A stretch of DNA of 16,960 nt, from contig JACCXA010000096.1 of the NCBI GenBank assembly GCA_013697365.1, positions 1-16,960 on the forward strand. The letters run 5' to 3'. The first letter of the stretch is position 1. Each line of letters begins with the position of its first letter. Source of the stretch: Chthoniobacterales bacterium (GTDB taxonomy: Bacteria > Verrucomicrobiota > Verrucomicrobiia > Chthoniobacterales > UBA10450). The translations under genes were made by a program, and so were the position numbers. Below are positions 1-8,110 of this stretch, one piece after another. The notes below the pieces were generated by a model that made no database searches, was not told where the DNA came from, and saw only the letters and a program-made list of their open reading frames with translations.

Positions 1-54
1 TTTGCGCTCGCCAGCTCCCGAGGATTCGCGAAGCTTTGCGGCGGAACCGTCCCT

Positions 55-2115
55 GTGAACCCAGGAAAATTCTTTCGCGAATTAAAGCGCCGCAATGTTT
101 ACCGCGCGGCCGTGGGTTACGCGGCTATTGCCTGGCTGAATGTCCAGGTCGCGGCCTCACTCTCCCCAGTCTTCGATATCCCGATCTGGGCGGTTCGGTT
201 GATCATCGTCATTCTCCTCGCGGGGTTCCCCTTCGCCCTCGCCGTGGCGTGGGCCTTTGAGTTGACCCCGGAGGGTCTTGTCCGGACGGAAGACGTAATA
301 CCAGAGCGTTCCATTCGGCGCGCCACCGGCCGCAAGCTCGACTTCGTCATCATTGGTGTTCTGGCCCTGGCCGTAACCGTGCTTCTTCTGGATCGCTTTC
401 ATTTCTCCGGAAAAGGGGGCGTGCCGCCCGGGGCGAACGAAAAAAGCATCGCCGTGCTCCCTTTCGAAAACCTGACGCAGGAGGCGGAGAACGCGTTTTT
501 TGCTGACGGCATTCAGGACGATATCCTGACCAGTCTTTCGAAGATTCACGACTTGAAGGTTATCAGTCGCACTTCGGTAATGCGGTATCGGGAGATCAGA
601 CAGCGCAACCTGCGCGAGATCGGGACCAGCTTGGGGGCAGCGAATATTCTGGAAGGAAGCGTGCGGCGCTCGGGCGACCGTCTCCGGCTGACTGTCCAGT
701 TGATCGACGCGCGGACCGATCATCATGTTTGGGCGGAAGCCTACGACCGCACGGTTTCTGATGCGCTGACCTTGCAGGGGGAATTGGCCAAGGAAATCGC
801 CACGGCCCTGCGCGCCACCTTAAGTCCGGAAGAAAAAGAAATCGTGGAGCGGAAACCGACGAATAATGCCGATGCCTACGCGCTTTATCTCCGCGCGCGG
901 CAGTATGAATTGTCGCCGGATACGCTTCTCCAGGATTACAAACTGGCCGACCAGCTATACGAGAAGGCGATCGCGCTCGATCCCGCCTTCGCTCTCGCGC
1001 ACGCGCGGCTGGCCACCACGCGCGCGGCGATTTTCCATTACCACGAGCCGCTGCCGAGCTGGAAAAGTCTGGTGCTGGCGGGAGCGGAAGAAGCGTTACG
1101 GCTGGAGCCAAACCTGGGAGAAGCCCACGTCGCTCTTGGCCTCTACTACTACTGGACGGAACGGAATTACGACCGCGCTTTGCCGGAGCTGGCCCTCGCC
1201 CAGCGGCTTTCGCCGAATGACGCCCGCGTTGCGTCATTGATCGCCTCCATCCGGCGGCGGCAAGGTCAATGGAAAGAGGCGCTGGAGTTGTACGAGCGGG
1301 CGGGCACGCTCGATCCACAAAACCCGAACGTGGTGACCAATCTCGTCTACACTTTCACCGCGCTGCGCGATTGGCCGGCCGCGGCGCGCCTCGTGGAACG
1401 TCTGCGCGTTTTATCTCCTGACTCGGTCGCGGTCAAAATCCAAGCCGCCTATGTCGACTTCTCCAGGAACGGGAGCACAGAGGCGCTCAAGACGACGCTC
1501 GATGCCATCCCGGCGGGCGTGGATCCCGACGGCGTGGTCACGACTGGACGCTGGGATGTTTACATGATTGAGCGGGATTATGTGGCGGCGGAACAAGCGC
1601 TGGAGCGCTCGCCCCTCGAGGAATTTTCCTATCTCAACGCGCAGACCACGCCCAAGAAATTCCTGCAAGGCTGCATCGCGCTGGCGCGGGGCGACTCGGT
1701 ACGGGCCCAGGAAAATTTCGAAGCCGTGCGCGCGCAGTTTGAAGCAGCCGTCGCGGAATCACCGCTCGCGGCCGAGCGTCACGCTAATCTCGGTCTGCTC
1801 TATTCCTTCCTTGGCCGCAAAGAAGAAGCCGTCCGCGAGGGGCAGCGCGCCGTCGAACTGAAACCGGAGGCGAAAGATGCGTTGGATGGGCCGCTCATGA
1901 ATTGTTTTCTAGCCCTCATTTATGCGCGCAACGAAGAGGCCGATCTTTCGATTCCACTGCTGGAGCGATTGCTAAAAACGCCGGGGGCGGTGGACAGCAC
2001 GTTTTACAGCATCTCCGAGGCGGATCTTCGGCTGCGCTGGGTATGGGATCCAGTGCGTAACGATCCCCGTTTCCAGAAAATGCTGGCGGAATCAGAAGAA
2101 ACTTCCGCCCGTTAA
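55..2115 (+). CDS. Membrane-anchored TPR protein with FlgO/TolB-like domain
   Basis: The 686-residue product starts with GTG. The N-terminus (FFRELKRRNVYRAAVGYAAI) followed by hydrophobic stretches near residues 15-35 and 45-69 is the anchor typical of large TPR proteins in Acidobacteria, Verrucomicrobia and Proteobacteria. A further membrane segment lies at about 96-113. Residues 130-255 begin with SIAVLPFENL and contain FADGIQDDILTSLSKI and ILEGSVRRSGDRLRLTVQLI, the pattern of the FlgO/TolB-N-like domain often found behind adenylate cyclase or winged-helix modules. From about 270 to the end there are repeated TPR-like helices such as LYEKAIALDPAFALAHARLA and ALELYERAGTLDPQNPNVVT. No cyclase, kinase or DNA-binding domain is present, so it is probably a protein-interaction scaffold at the membrane; the partner is unknown. 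The frame stays open upstream to base 1, so a longer form beginning outside the window cannot be excluded. Confidence 0.88.
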   Translation: MNPGKFFRELKRRNVYRAAVGYAAIAWLNVQVAASLSPVFDIPIWAVRLIIVILLAGFPFALAVAWAFELTPEGLVRTEDVIPERSIRRATGRKLDFVIIGVLALAVTVLLLDRFHFSGKGGVPPGANEKSIAVLPFENLTQEAENAFFADGIQDDILTSLSKIHDLKVISRTSVMRYREIRQRNLREIGTSLGAANILEGSVRRSGDRLRLTVQLIDARTDHHVWAEAYDRTVSDALTLQGELAKEIATALRATLSPEEKEIVERKPTNNADAYALYLRARQYELSPDTLLQDYKLADQLYEKAIALDPAFALAHARLATTRAAIFHYHEPLPSWKSLVLAGAEEALRLEPNLGEAHVALGLYYYWTERNYDRALPELALAQRLSPNDARVASLIASIRRRQGQWKEALELYERAGTLDPQNPNVVTNLVYTFTALRDWPAAARLVERLRVLSPDSVAVKIQAAYVDFSRNGSTEALKTTLDAIPAGVDPDGVVTTGRWDVYMIERDYVAAEQALERSPLEEFSYLNAQTTPKKFLQGCIALARGDSVRAQENFEAVRAQFEAAVAESPLAAERHANLGLLYSFLGRKEEAVREGQRAVELKPEAKDALDGPLMNCFLALIYARNEEADLSIPLLERLLKTPGAVDSTFYSISEADLRLRWVWDPVRNDPRFQKMLAESEETSAR

Positions 2116-2198
2116 GGTGGCTTGGGCGTGACGATGAACTTCATTTTCATCGAGCCGATGTTAACGCGGCTTGTGCTTGCGCAATCTGGATCGCTACG

Positions 2199-2243
2199 AT
2201 GTGGCCCATGAGTCTTATAGGTCACATGGGTCGCATAGGACCT
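2199..2243 (+). repeat. Imperfect 9-bp tandem repeat at the amidohydrolase start
   Basis: Five consecutive 9-bp units can be read from 2199: ATGTGGCCC, ATGAGTCTT, ATAGGTCAC, ATGGGTCGC and ATAGGACCT, roughly ATRGGTCNY. In frame they encode MWP-MSL-IGH-MGR-IGP. The units keep the reading frame, so a change in unit number would alter only the N-terminus ahead of the signal peptide core and the number of possible start codons. The match between units is loose, so chance cannot be ruled out. Confidence 0.45.
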
Positions 2244-3554
2244 ATCCTGCTCCTGCTTGCAACTGCGGCAGTCTCCCTTGGTCGACCGATCGCGCTGGTC
2301 GGCGGCCGGTTGATCGACGGCTTCGGCGGTCCACCGCTCGCGAACAGTGTCATCATCATCGAAGGCGAACGGATTACCGCGATCGGCAGTGTGGGCGCGC
2401 TTGCCATTCAGCCGGAGGCGGAGGTTATCTCCACCGAAGGCATGTCGGTATTGCCGGGTCTGTGGGATTGCCATGTCCACACGATGCTGCTCGGCCACAG
2501 CGATTACGAGCATTGGGACAAGACTTACCTGAAACGCTTCGGCAAGGAGATCATGCCGGCAGCTGCGCACCAATTGCTCATGGCTGGCGTAACGAGCGCG
2601 CGCGATCTCGGGGCGCCATTGCAGGAAAGCATCGAAGTCCGCGACCGCATCAATCGCGAGGAAATACCTGGGCCAACGCTCTACGTTTCGGGGCCCTTTA
2701 TTCAACACGAGCCGTATCCCGGCACGGAGCAGTTTCGCTGGGGGGTAAAAGGAGCGAATGACGCGCGGGCTAAGGTGCGGCAGCTCGCCGACGCGGGAGT
2801 CAATCTTATCAAATTGATCGATCAGGATCAGATGACAATGGAGGAAGTGCAGGCGGTAGTGGCAGAGGCGCATGCGCGTAAACTACCGGTGGTAGCCCAC
2901 TCGCATCGACCCGAGGAAATCCGGCGCGGTCTGGCCGCGGGCGCGGATTGTTTCGAACACACAGGACTAGCGATGGCGCCGGAAATTCCCTCCGACATTC
3001 GCGCCATGATCGCGGAACGAACCGCGAAGATGAGCCTCGGCCCGCTCTTCTGGTGCCCGACGATCGAGGGCCTGATCAACTACGAATACTTGCGCGACAA
3101 TCACGAGCAACTCGATGATCCCGCCTGGCAGCTCGATGTGCCAGCCGACATCATCGCCGACATCAAGCAGTCGATCGCGCATCCCGGACAGTTGCCGTAT
3201 TACCAAATCACGCCGCTGCGCCGGCCTACCGTCGGCAACAAATTTAAGCAATTGCAGGAGAGCGGCGTCGTGATGTTGATCGGCACCGACAGCGGCATTC
3301 CGATGAAATTTCACAGCAGCTCCACCTGGCGCGAGCTCGATGTCTGGGTGAATCGTCTGGGCGTTGATCCGATGACCACTATCCGCGCGGCAACTTATTG
3401 GCCAGCCGTGATGATGAAGGTGGACAAAGATTATGGATCGGTCAGCGCAGGTAAGTTTGCCGACATCATCGCCGTGAAAGGCGACGTGCTCCGTTACATC
3501 GACCTGCTACAGCGCGTCGACCTCGTGATCAAACACGGTAAGCGCTACAAATAG
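2199..3554 (+). CDS. Exported metal-dependent amidohydrolase (imidazolonepropionase/prolidase-like)
   Basis: The 451-residue product belongs to the amidohydrolase superfamily. The metal-site pattern is visible in order: HxH in DCHVHT (H92, H94), K205 in NLIKLI, H234 and H236 in VVAHSH, H254 in CFEHTG, and the catalytic aspartate D364 in IGTDSG. The beta-sandwich strands before the barrel (IALVGGRLIDGFGG) and after it (GSVSAGKFADIIAV) complete the fold. A short hydrophobic segment (about residues 13-28, GPILLLLATAAVSLGR) looks like a signal peptide, suggesting export to periplasm or surface. Relatives hydrolyse cyclic amides or dipeptides; the substrate cannot be read from sequence. ATG codons at 2199, 2208 and 2226 are all possible starts because the 5' end is built of 9-bp repeat units, and no strong ribosome binding site decides among them. 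It lies 83 bp after the TPR gene and converges with the gene at 3588. Confidence 0.9.
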   Translation: MWPMSLIGHMGRIGPILLLLATAAVSLGRPIALVGGRLIDGFGGPPLANSVIIIEGERITAIGSVGALAIQPEAEVISTEGMSVLPGLWDCHVHTMLLGHSDYEHWDKTYLKRFGKEIMPAAAHQLLMAGVTSARDLGAPLQESIEVRDRINREEIPGPTLYVSGPFIQHEPYPGTEQFRWGVKGANDARAKVRQLADAGVNLIKLIDQDQMTMEEVQAVVAEAHARKLPVVAHSHRPEEIRRGLAAGADCFEHTGLAMAPEIPSDIRAMIAERTAKMSLGPLFWCPTIEGLINYEYLRDNHEQLDDPAWQLDVPADIIADIKQSIAHPGQLPYYQITPLRRPTVGNKFKQLQESGVVMLIGTDSGIPMKFHSSSTWRELDVWVNRLGVDPMTTIRAATYWPAVMMKVDKDYGSVSAGKFADIIAVKGDVLRYIDLLQRVDLVIKHGKRYK

Positions 3555-3587
3555 TCGCGGCAGCCACGTCGCTGGCGGGGACGAGAT

Positions 3588-5966
3588 CTACCTCTCGCCT
3601 TCCCGCATCCGGACGGGCGAGGCAGCCAGCTGATCCAGAATGATGCGGTCGCCTTCGCCGTAGCGACCGAAGGCGAGCACGCCCGTCGGACATTCCTGCA
3701 CGCAGGCCGAACAACGAACACACTGCGGATCTTCCATGGGAATGCCTTTGTTCGCGAAGTTCATGACATCGATGCCTTGATGGCAGACGGAGGTGCAGAC
3801 GTTGCAGGAAATGCACTTCGCCTTTTCCGGGAAAATCCGGTAGCGCGTGAAGCGTGTGAAGATGTGCATGAGGGCGGCGAGCGGGCAGAAGAAGCGACAC
3901 CAGACGCGGCCTGAGTATTTGAAATAAAGGCCGACACCGATCACACCGCCGAGGACCACATCCACCAGCCACTTGTAGCTGACGTAGTTCACCACTCTGC
4001 CGGCGGCGTTTTTGCCTTCGAGCAACATGTGAAACGCGGACGCGAAAATGGATTGCGGCCAGATCCAGCCGGCAATTCGGATGAACAAGAGCAGGAACGC
4101 GAGAGCGAGGATAACCTGCCCAGCCATGTTGAAGCGGTTCCAGAACGGACCGTGCGGCATCTTGTGCCGCTGCTGGTCGCCCATCGTTTCCGCCAGCGCA
4201 CCGCACGAGCAGATCCAGCCGCAGTAGGCCCCCTTGCCCCAGCGCCAGATAAGAAGAGGGATAATGACGAACGTCTGGATAAACGAGAGGACGAGCCACC
4301 AGAGAATCGGTGCGTCCGTGAAGACGTTGTAGACCATGAGCGGCCACGCCAGGACAAAGCCGTAGGCGCGCCAGTAAGCGCGCGGATGTCCCCACTCCGG
4401 CCATTGCCGCGCGAGATATTGCGCTTCGGGAATGTAGGATTCGAAAAGGTTGTTGGCGATCGTTCGACCCAGCCCTTGATCGAAGGCACCGTGGTAACCG
4501 AGATACGGAAGGACGATCTCCGGCAGGAGAAACAGCGGGATCACCTGCACCAGGATTAGGACTGTCGTCTGCAGCGTGACGTAGGGAGTTTTCCGCCGCC
4601 GAATCCGCGTGATGCCAAACACGACGATCGCGAGGCTGTAGGCCAGCGTGTAATAAAAGGAGCGGGATTTGAGCGAAACTGCCAGGGTGCCAAGCAGCGT
4701 CGCGCGGTCAGCAATCTGCGCCTGGAACCATCCGCCTAACGAGCCGATAAACGCCGGCATGTTGCCCGGCCAGGGATCGAGCCACGGCTCCGCGAAGCCA
4801 CCCGATTTCCAGAAGTAAACGAACACGGCGAAGACCAGAAAGGCCCCGAGCCCAAGCCAACCGCGCGCTGTCCCCTCGCCCGCGATCGGGATGCCAGAGC
4901 GCCGGAAAAAATCGAGCGGCGCTTCGCGACCGAGCATGGTGAAAACCACATCATTCGGGAGCGCTTCCTCCCTTCCATTTTTCAGATGGATCTGCGCCGC
5001 TTCGATGCGCGTGATTTCGGTTCCAAGCGCGACCTTCAGCGAACCGCCCCCGCCTTTGCACATTCCTCGCGTCATCGCCGGATTGACCCGCTCCGATGTC
5101 GGCCGCTCGACCTGCACCTCGGCGTTCGCGTCGCGAGTCAACGCCTCGATTTTCGAGACGTTCTCCGCCTTCGGGCGCGAGAATTCCTTCTTCCGATAGC
5201 TGAGAGTGACGTTTGCACCCGAGGTCGTCAGCGCGATCGCGGTTTCCAAGGCTGAATCACCGCCACCGACAACAAGAGCGTTCTTCCCCTTAAATTCCTT
5301 CGGATCGAAAAGCCGGTTGTAAACTTTATCCAACTCCTCGCCGGGAATGCCGAGCTTCCGGAAGTTCCCGCTCCGGCCTATGGCAATAATGACCCGGCCC
5401 GCGCGCAGCGCTTTTCCTTCGCTGAGATGCACGATTAGCACGCCCTTCTCTTCTTCCAGGCGTTCGACCCGGGCCGGGGTAATCTCAATCCCGGCCGCGC
5501 TGCGCTGAGCTTCCATCTCGGCGAGCAAATCTTCCTTCACGTCGGCTGCAAACTGCAGCCCGCCGTCGAGCGTCATTCCGGTCGGATAAGTGTAGATCGG
5601 CTTCCCTTTCGGGAAATTGACGACCGTCGAGAAGAGTTCTGTCGCTTCCAGGACGACAAAGTTGAGCCCGGCTTTTTTCGCTTCAATCGCGGCCGAAATT
5701 CCAGCGACACCGCCCCCGACGATGACGAGATCCAGTGCGTCGTTCTCTCCTTTTCGAAACTCTGGTTCGCGCAGAATCGCCCGCACTGCTTCCGCTCCGG
5801 TATGCGACGAAAACTTGAGCAGCGGAATTCCGGTCAGATCGCCCACGATGCGCACACCGGGGAGAGTCGTGAGACCGCTCTCACCAGAGACCGGGAGTTT
5901 TTCAACTGTGCCGGCCGGCCACTGCGTGTGCAGCCAGTGGGTGTAGCGTTCGAAAATCCCGGGCAT
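3588..5966 (-). CDS. Flavin-dependent pyridine nucleotide reductase fused to NapH/NosR-like membrane polyferredoxin
   Basis: The 792-residue product has two halves. Residues 78-350 are a thioredoxin-reductase-like fold: FAD site VIVGGGVAGI (81-90), second dinucleotide site VVGGGDSALE (232-241) and the strand VFTMLGREAP (341-350). No redox-active CxxC lies between them, so it is more like the YpdA-type branch than a true thioredoxin reductase. From about 370 come several membrane helices (about 370-386, 425-450, 465-488, 553-575, 615-635, 665-683), the NapH/NosR-type motif YCGWICSCG (C582, C586, C588), CRFFC (C690, C694), and two 4Fe-4S ferredoxin motifs (C718, C721, C724, C728; C749, C752, C755, C759). 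NAD(P)H electrons could pass through FAD and Fe-S clusters to a membrane or periplasmic acceptor; the acceptor is not identifiable. Residues 33-62 resemble the motif normally at the reductase C-terminus, suggesting permuted order. Only a weak AAGAA precedes the ATG. Confidence 0.88.
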   Translation of the reverse strand: MPGIFERYTHWLHTQWPAGTVEKLPVSGESGLTTLPGVRIVGDLTGIPLLKFSSHTGAEAVRAILREPEFRKGENDALDLVIVGGGVAGISAAIEAKKAGLNFVVLEATELFSTVVNFPKGKPIYTYPTGMTLDGGLQFAADVKEDLLAEMEAQRSAAGIEITPARVERLEEEKGVLIVHLSEGKALRAGRVIIAIGRSGNFRKLGIPGEELDKVYNRLFDPKEFKGKNALVVGGGDSALETAIALTTSGANVTLSYRKKEFSRPKAENVSKIEALTRDANAEVQVERPTSERVNPAMTRGMCKGGGGSLKVALGTEITRIEAAQIHLKNGREEALPNDVVFTMLGREAPLDFFRRSGIPIAGEGTARGWLGLGAFLVFAVFVYFWKSGGFAEPWLDPWPGNMPAFIGSLGGWFQAQIADRATLLGTLAVSLKSRSFYYTLAYSLAIVVFGITRIRRRKTPYVTLQTTVLILVQVIPLFLLPEIVLPYLGYHGAFDQGLGRTIANNLFESYIPEAQYLARQWPEWGHPRAYWRAYGFVLAWPLMVYNVFTDAPILWWLVLSFIQTFVIIPLLIWRWGKGAYCGWICSCGALAETMGDQQRHKMPHGPFWNRFNMAGQVILALAFLLLFIRIAGWIWPQSIFASAFHMLLEGKNAAGRVVNYVSYKWLVDVVLGGVIGVGLYFKYSGRVWCRFFCPLAALMHIFTRFTRYRIFPEKAKCISCNVCTSVCHQGIDVMNFANKGIPMEDPQCVRCSACVQECPTGVLAFGRYGEGDRIILDQLAASPVRMREGER

Positions 5967-6080
5967 TTCTTAATCTGCGGTGAACGCATTGCACGAGACA
6001 TGCGATGCCTCCTACACGGTGTGACAATCAACGGGCGGAGAAATTCCAGCAAGCGCGCGCTTTTAAACGGGCGACCTTCC

Positions 6081-6159
6081 CACCTGCACTTACACCTTCA
6101 CTCCCTCCTCTCGGGGACGCAGTGCAGTGTAAGTGGAAGTTACTTTGTAGGTGCAGGTG
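6081..6159. repeat. Facing arrays of a degenerate hexamer (imperfect inverted repeat)
   Basis: This lies in the 209-bp divergent intergenic region. On the top strand, 6082-6105 reads as four hexamers ACCTGC, ACTTAC, ACCTTC, ACTCCC. On the bottom strand, reading leftward from about 6158, the units are ACCTGC, ACCTAC, AAAGTA, ACTTCC, ACTTAC. Exact inverted matches are CACCTGCAC (6081-6089) with GTGCAGGTG (6151-6159), and CACTTACAC (6087-6095) with GTGTAAGTG (6128-6136). The right arm ends 16 bp before the treZ start, so it could be an operator, a leader hairpin or a mobile repeat. The rest of the intergenic region shows no convincing sigma-70 promoter or terminator. Confidence 0.55.
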
Positions 6160-6175
6160 CCGAAACTCCTTAGCC

Positions 6176-8110
6176 ATGTCCCTCCCCTTTTCACGCCGCT
6201 ATCCCATCGGAGCTGAGCCAATCGGCGATGGTCGCACGCACTTCCGTGTCTGGGCGAGAAAAGCAAACCGCGTCGATGTCGTCGTCGAGACAACTGCTGA
6301 GGAAGATCCCAGTCGCACATTTCATTCACTCACCCCCGAAGCCGACGGATACTTCGCCGGCTTCGCGCCAGTGAATGCCGGCGCCTTCTATCGCTTCCGA
6401 GTCGACGGCGACGAACGGTTCCATCCGGATCCGGCCTCGCGCAGTCAACCGCAGGGTCCGCATCGGTCCTCGTGCGTGGTCGATCCCGCCGCCTACCGCT
6501 GGCGCGATACAGCGTGGCCGGGCGTTCACCTCTTGGGACAGGTGATCTATGAGATGCACATCGGCACCTTTACTCCGGAAGGAACCTGGCCCGCCGCGGC
6601 CGAGCAATTGCCGGAGCTGGCCGCTATTGGCGTCACGCTCCTCGAGATGATGCCCATCGCCGACTTTGCCGGCGAGTTCGGCTGGGGTTATGACGGGGTG
6701 GATCTTTTCGCGCCGACGCGACTCTACGGCCAGCCGGACGACCTGCGCGCTTTCATCGACCAGGCGCACTCGTTAGGCATCGGCGTCATCCTGGACGTGG
6801 TTTATAACCATCTCGGGCCAGAAGGGAATTACCTGCGCGTTTTCTCGGACGACTACTTCACCGATCGTTACGAGAACGATTGGGGCGATTCATTAAACTT
6901 TGATGGGCCAGAGTCCCGGCGGGTGCGCGAATTTTTTATCACCAACGCGCGCTACTGGATCGATGAATTCCATTTCGACGGCTTCCGCTTCGATGCCACA
7001 CAGGATATTCGCGATGAGTCCGAAGAATACATTGTAGGGGAAATTGGCCGGGCTGCGCGCGCCGCCGCCGGCGCGCGCTCTATTATTTTGATCGCGGAAA
7101 ACGAGCCCCAGCAATCGAAACTGGTGTGGCCAAAAGCGGACGGTGGCGACGATCTCGACGCGCTCTGGAATGACGATCTGCATCATTCAGCCCTGGTCGC
7201 GCTGACAGGTCGAAACGAAGCCTACTATTCCGATTACAGGGGTAACCCGCAGGAGTTTATCTCCGCGGCCAAGTATGGATATCTTTTCCAAGGCCAGCCT
7301 TATCTCTGGCAGGACGCGCCCCGCGGCCAGCCGGCTCTTGGATTGCCGCCGGAAGCATTCGTTGGTTTCATCGAAAACCACGATCAGGTTGCGAATTCCG
7401 CCTTTGGCGACCGGGTGCGCCTGCAATCATCGCCCGGTCGCTATCGCGCCATGACCGCCCTTCTCCTGCTCGGGCCGTGGACGCCCATGCTTTTTCAAGG
7501 CCAGGAGTTTGGCGCGAGCACGCGCTTCATGTATTTCGGCGATGCTGCCGGCGAACTCCGGGACGCGGTCCAGAAAGGCCGCTTCGAATTTCTGAAACAA
7601 TTCCCTTCCACCGCGAGCCGCGAGACCCAGGCGCAGCTTCCGCCACCAGCGGACCGCGACACATTTCTCCGCAGCAAGCTGAACTTTGCCGAGCGTGAAT
7701 CATCCCGGGCGATTTATGATCTGCACCGCGATTTGCTGCGCCTGCGGCGCCAAGATTTGCGCTTTCGCGAACAGAAGCGGAGCGGCCTGGACGGGGCGGT
7801 CCTGGGGGAAGCGAGCTTCGCGTTGCGGTTCTTCAGCCAGGCGGGACATGATCGCCTCTTGCTTGTGAATCTCGGCAAACGCTTTGCCCTCGAGCCGCTG
7901 CCGGAACCGTTGCTCGCGCCACCAGCGGGATTCGATTGGCAGACACTCTGGACAAGCGAATCGGTCCGCTATGGCGGCCCTGGCCCATCCGACGTCGTAA
8001 CGGATCGACGTTGGATTCTCCCCGCGGAAGCCGCCGTCGTGCTTGAGCCAAGGCGCGCGGTCGATCCGCGACGCTCCCCACGGAAACAGGAGGCAAGCGA
8101 GGAATGTTGA
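6176..8110 (+). CDS. treZ: Malto-oligosyltrehalose trehalohydrolase
   Basis: The 644-residue GH13 enzyme releases trehalose from malto-oligosyltrehalose in the cytoplasm (TreY-TreZ pathway). An N-terminal E-set domain spans about residues 8-110 (YPIGAEPIGDGRTHFRVWAR). The barrel shows the GH13 regions: DVVYNHLGPEG (207-217), GFRFDAT with nucleophile D273, LIAENE with acid/base E308, and FIENHDQ with D403. The signature YEMHIGTFTPEGTW (about 125-138) is typical of TreZ, as opposed to GlgB or GlgX. Length is close to the family norm. ATG 6176 is chosen because homology begins at SRRYPIGAEP; the frame extends up to 6005, but the extra 57 residues are low-complexity and run through the hexamer repeat. 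The stop overlaps the next gene by 7 bp, so the two genes are co-transcribed and probably translationally coupled. No treY lies in the window. Confidence 0.93.
   Translation: MSLPFSRRYPIGAEPIGDGRTHFRVWARKANRVDVVVETTAEEDPSRTFHSLTPEADGYFAGFAPVNAGAFYRFRVDGDERFHPDPASRSQPQGPHRSSCVVDPAAYRWRDTAWPGVHLLGQVIYEMHIGTFTPEGTWPAAAEQLPELAAIGVTLLEMMPIADFAGEFGWGYDGVDLFAPTRLYGQPDDLRAFIDQAHSLGIGVILDVVYNHLGPEGNYLRVFSDDYFTDRYENDWGDSLNFDGPESRRVREFFITNARYWIDEFHFDGFRFDATQDIRDESEEYIVGEIGRAARAAAGARSIILIAENEPQQSKLVWPKADGGDDLDALWNDDLHHSALVALTGRNEAYYSDYRGNPQEFISAAKYGYLFQGQPYLWQDAPRGQPALGLPPEAFVGFIENHDQVANSAFGDRVRLQSSPGRYRAMTALLLLGPWTPMLFQGQEFGASTRFMYFGDAAGELRDAVQKGRFEFLKQFPSTASRETQAQLPPPADRDTFLRSKLNFAERESSRAIYDLHRDLLRLRRQDLRFREQKRSGLDGAVLGEASFALRFFSQAGHDRLLLVNLGKRFALEPLPEPLLAPPAGFDWQTLWTSESVRYGGPGPSDVVTDRRWILPAEAAVVLEPRRAVDPRRSPRKQEASEEC
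8088..8093 (+). promoter_or_regulatory. Strong Shine-Dalgarno for the debranching enzyme gene
   Basis: A full AGGAGG lies inside the treZ coding region, ten bases before ATG 8104. It supports that start over the in-frame ATG at 8149 and implies efficient independent or coupled initiation within the operon. Few other starts in this window have a comparable site. Confidence 0.7.

Noticed and set aside
596..1318. Long antisense reading frame (240 codons) opposite the TPR gene
   Set aside because: Low-complexity Arg/Pro/Ala-rich translation typical of the reverse strand of GC-rich genes; the plus-strand frame has clear domain structure.
3555..3587. Possible terminator between the convergent amidohydrolase and reductase genes
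   Set aside because: Only a 4-bp GCCA/TGGC pairing without a T tract is seen, so there is no supportable terminator.
3529..4404. 291-codon minus-strand frame overlapping the polyferredoxin half
   Set aside because: It is a shifted frame of the reductase-polyferredoxin gene, with no recognisable domain; the main frame carries all cysteine motifs.
5967..6080. TTGCAC and TACACG as -35/-10 promoter boxes upstream of treZ
   Set aside because: Spacing is plausible but the -10 box matches consensus poorly, and in this lineage promoter consensus is uncertain.
6005..6175. N-terminal extension of treZ from ATG 6005
   Set aside because: The added 57 residues include the translated hexamer repeat and lack similarity to TreZ; homology begins right after ATG 6176.
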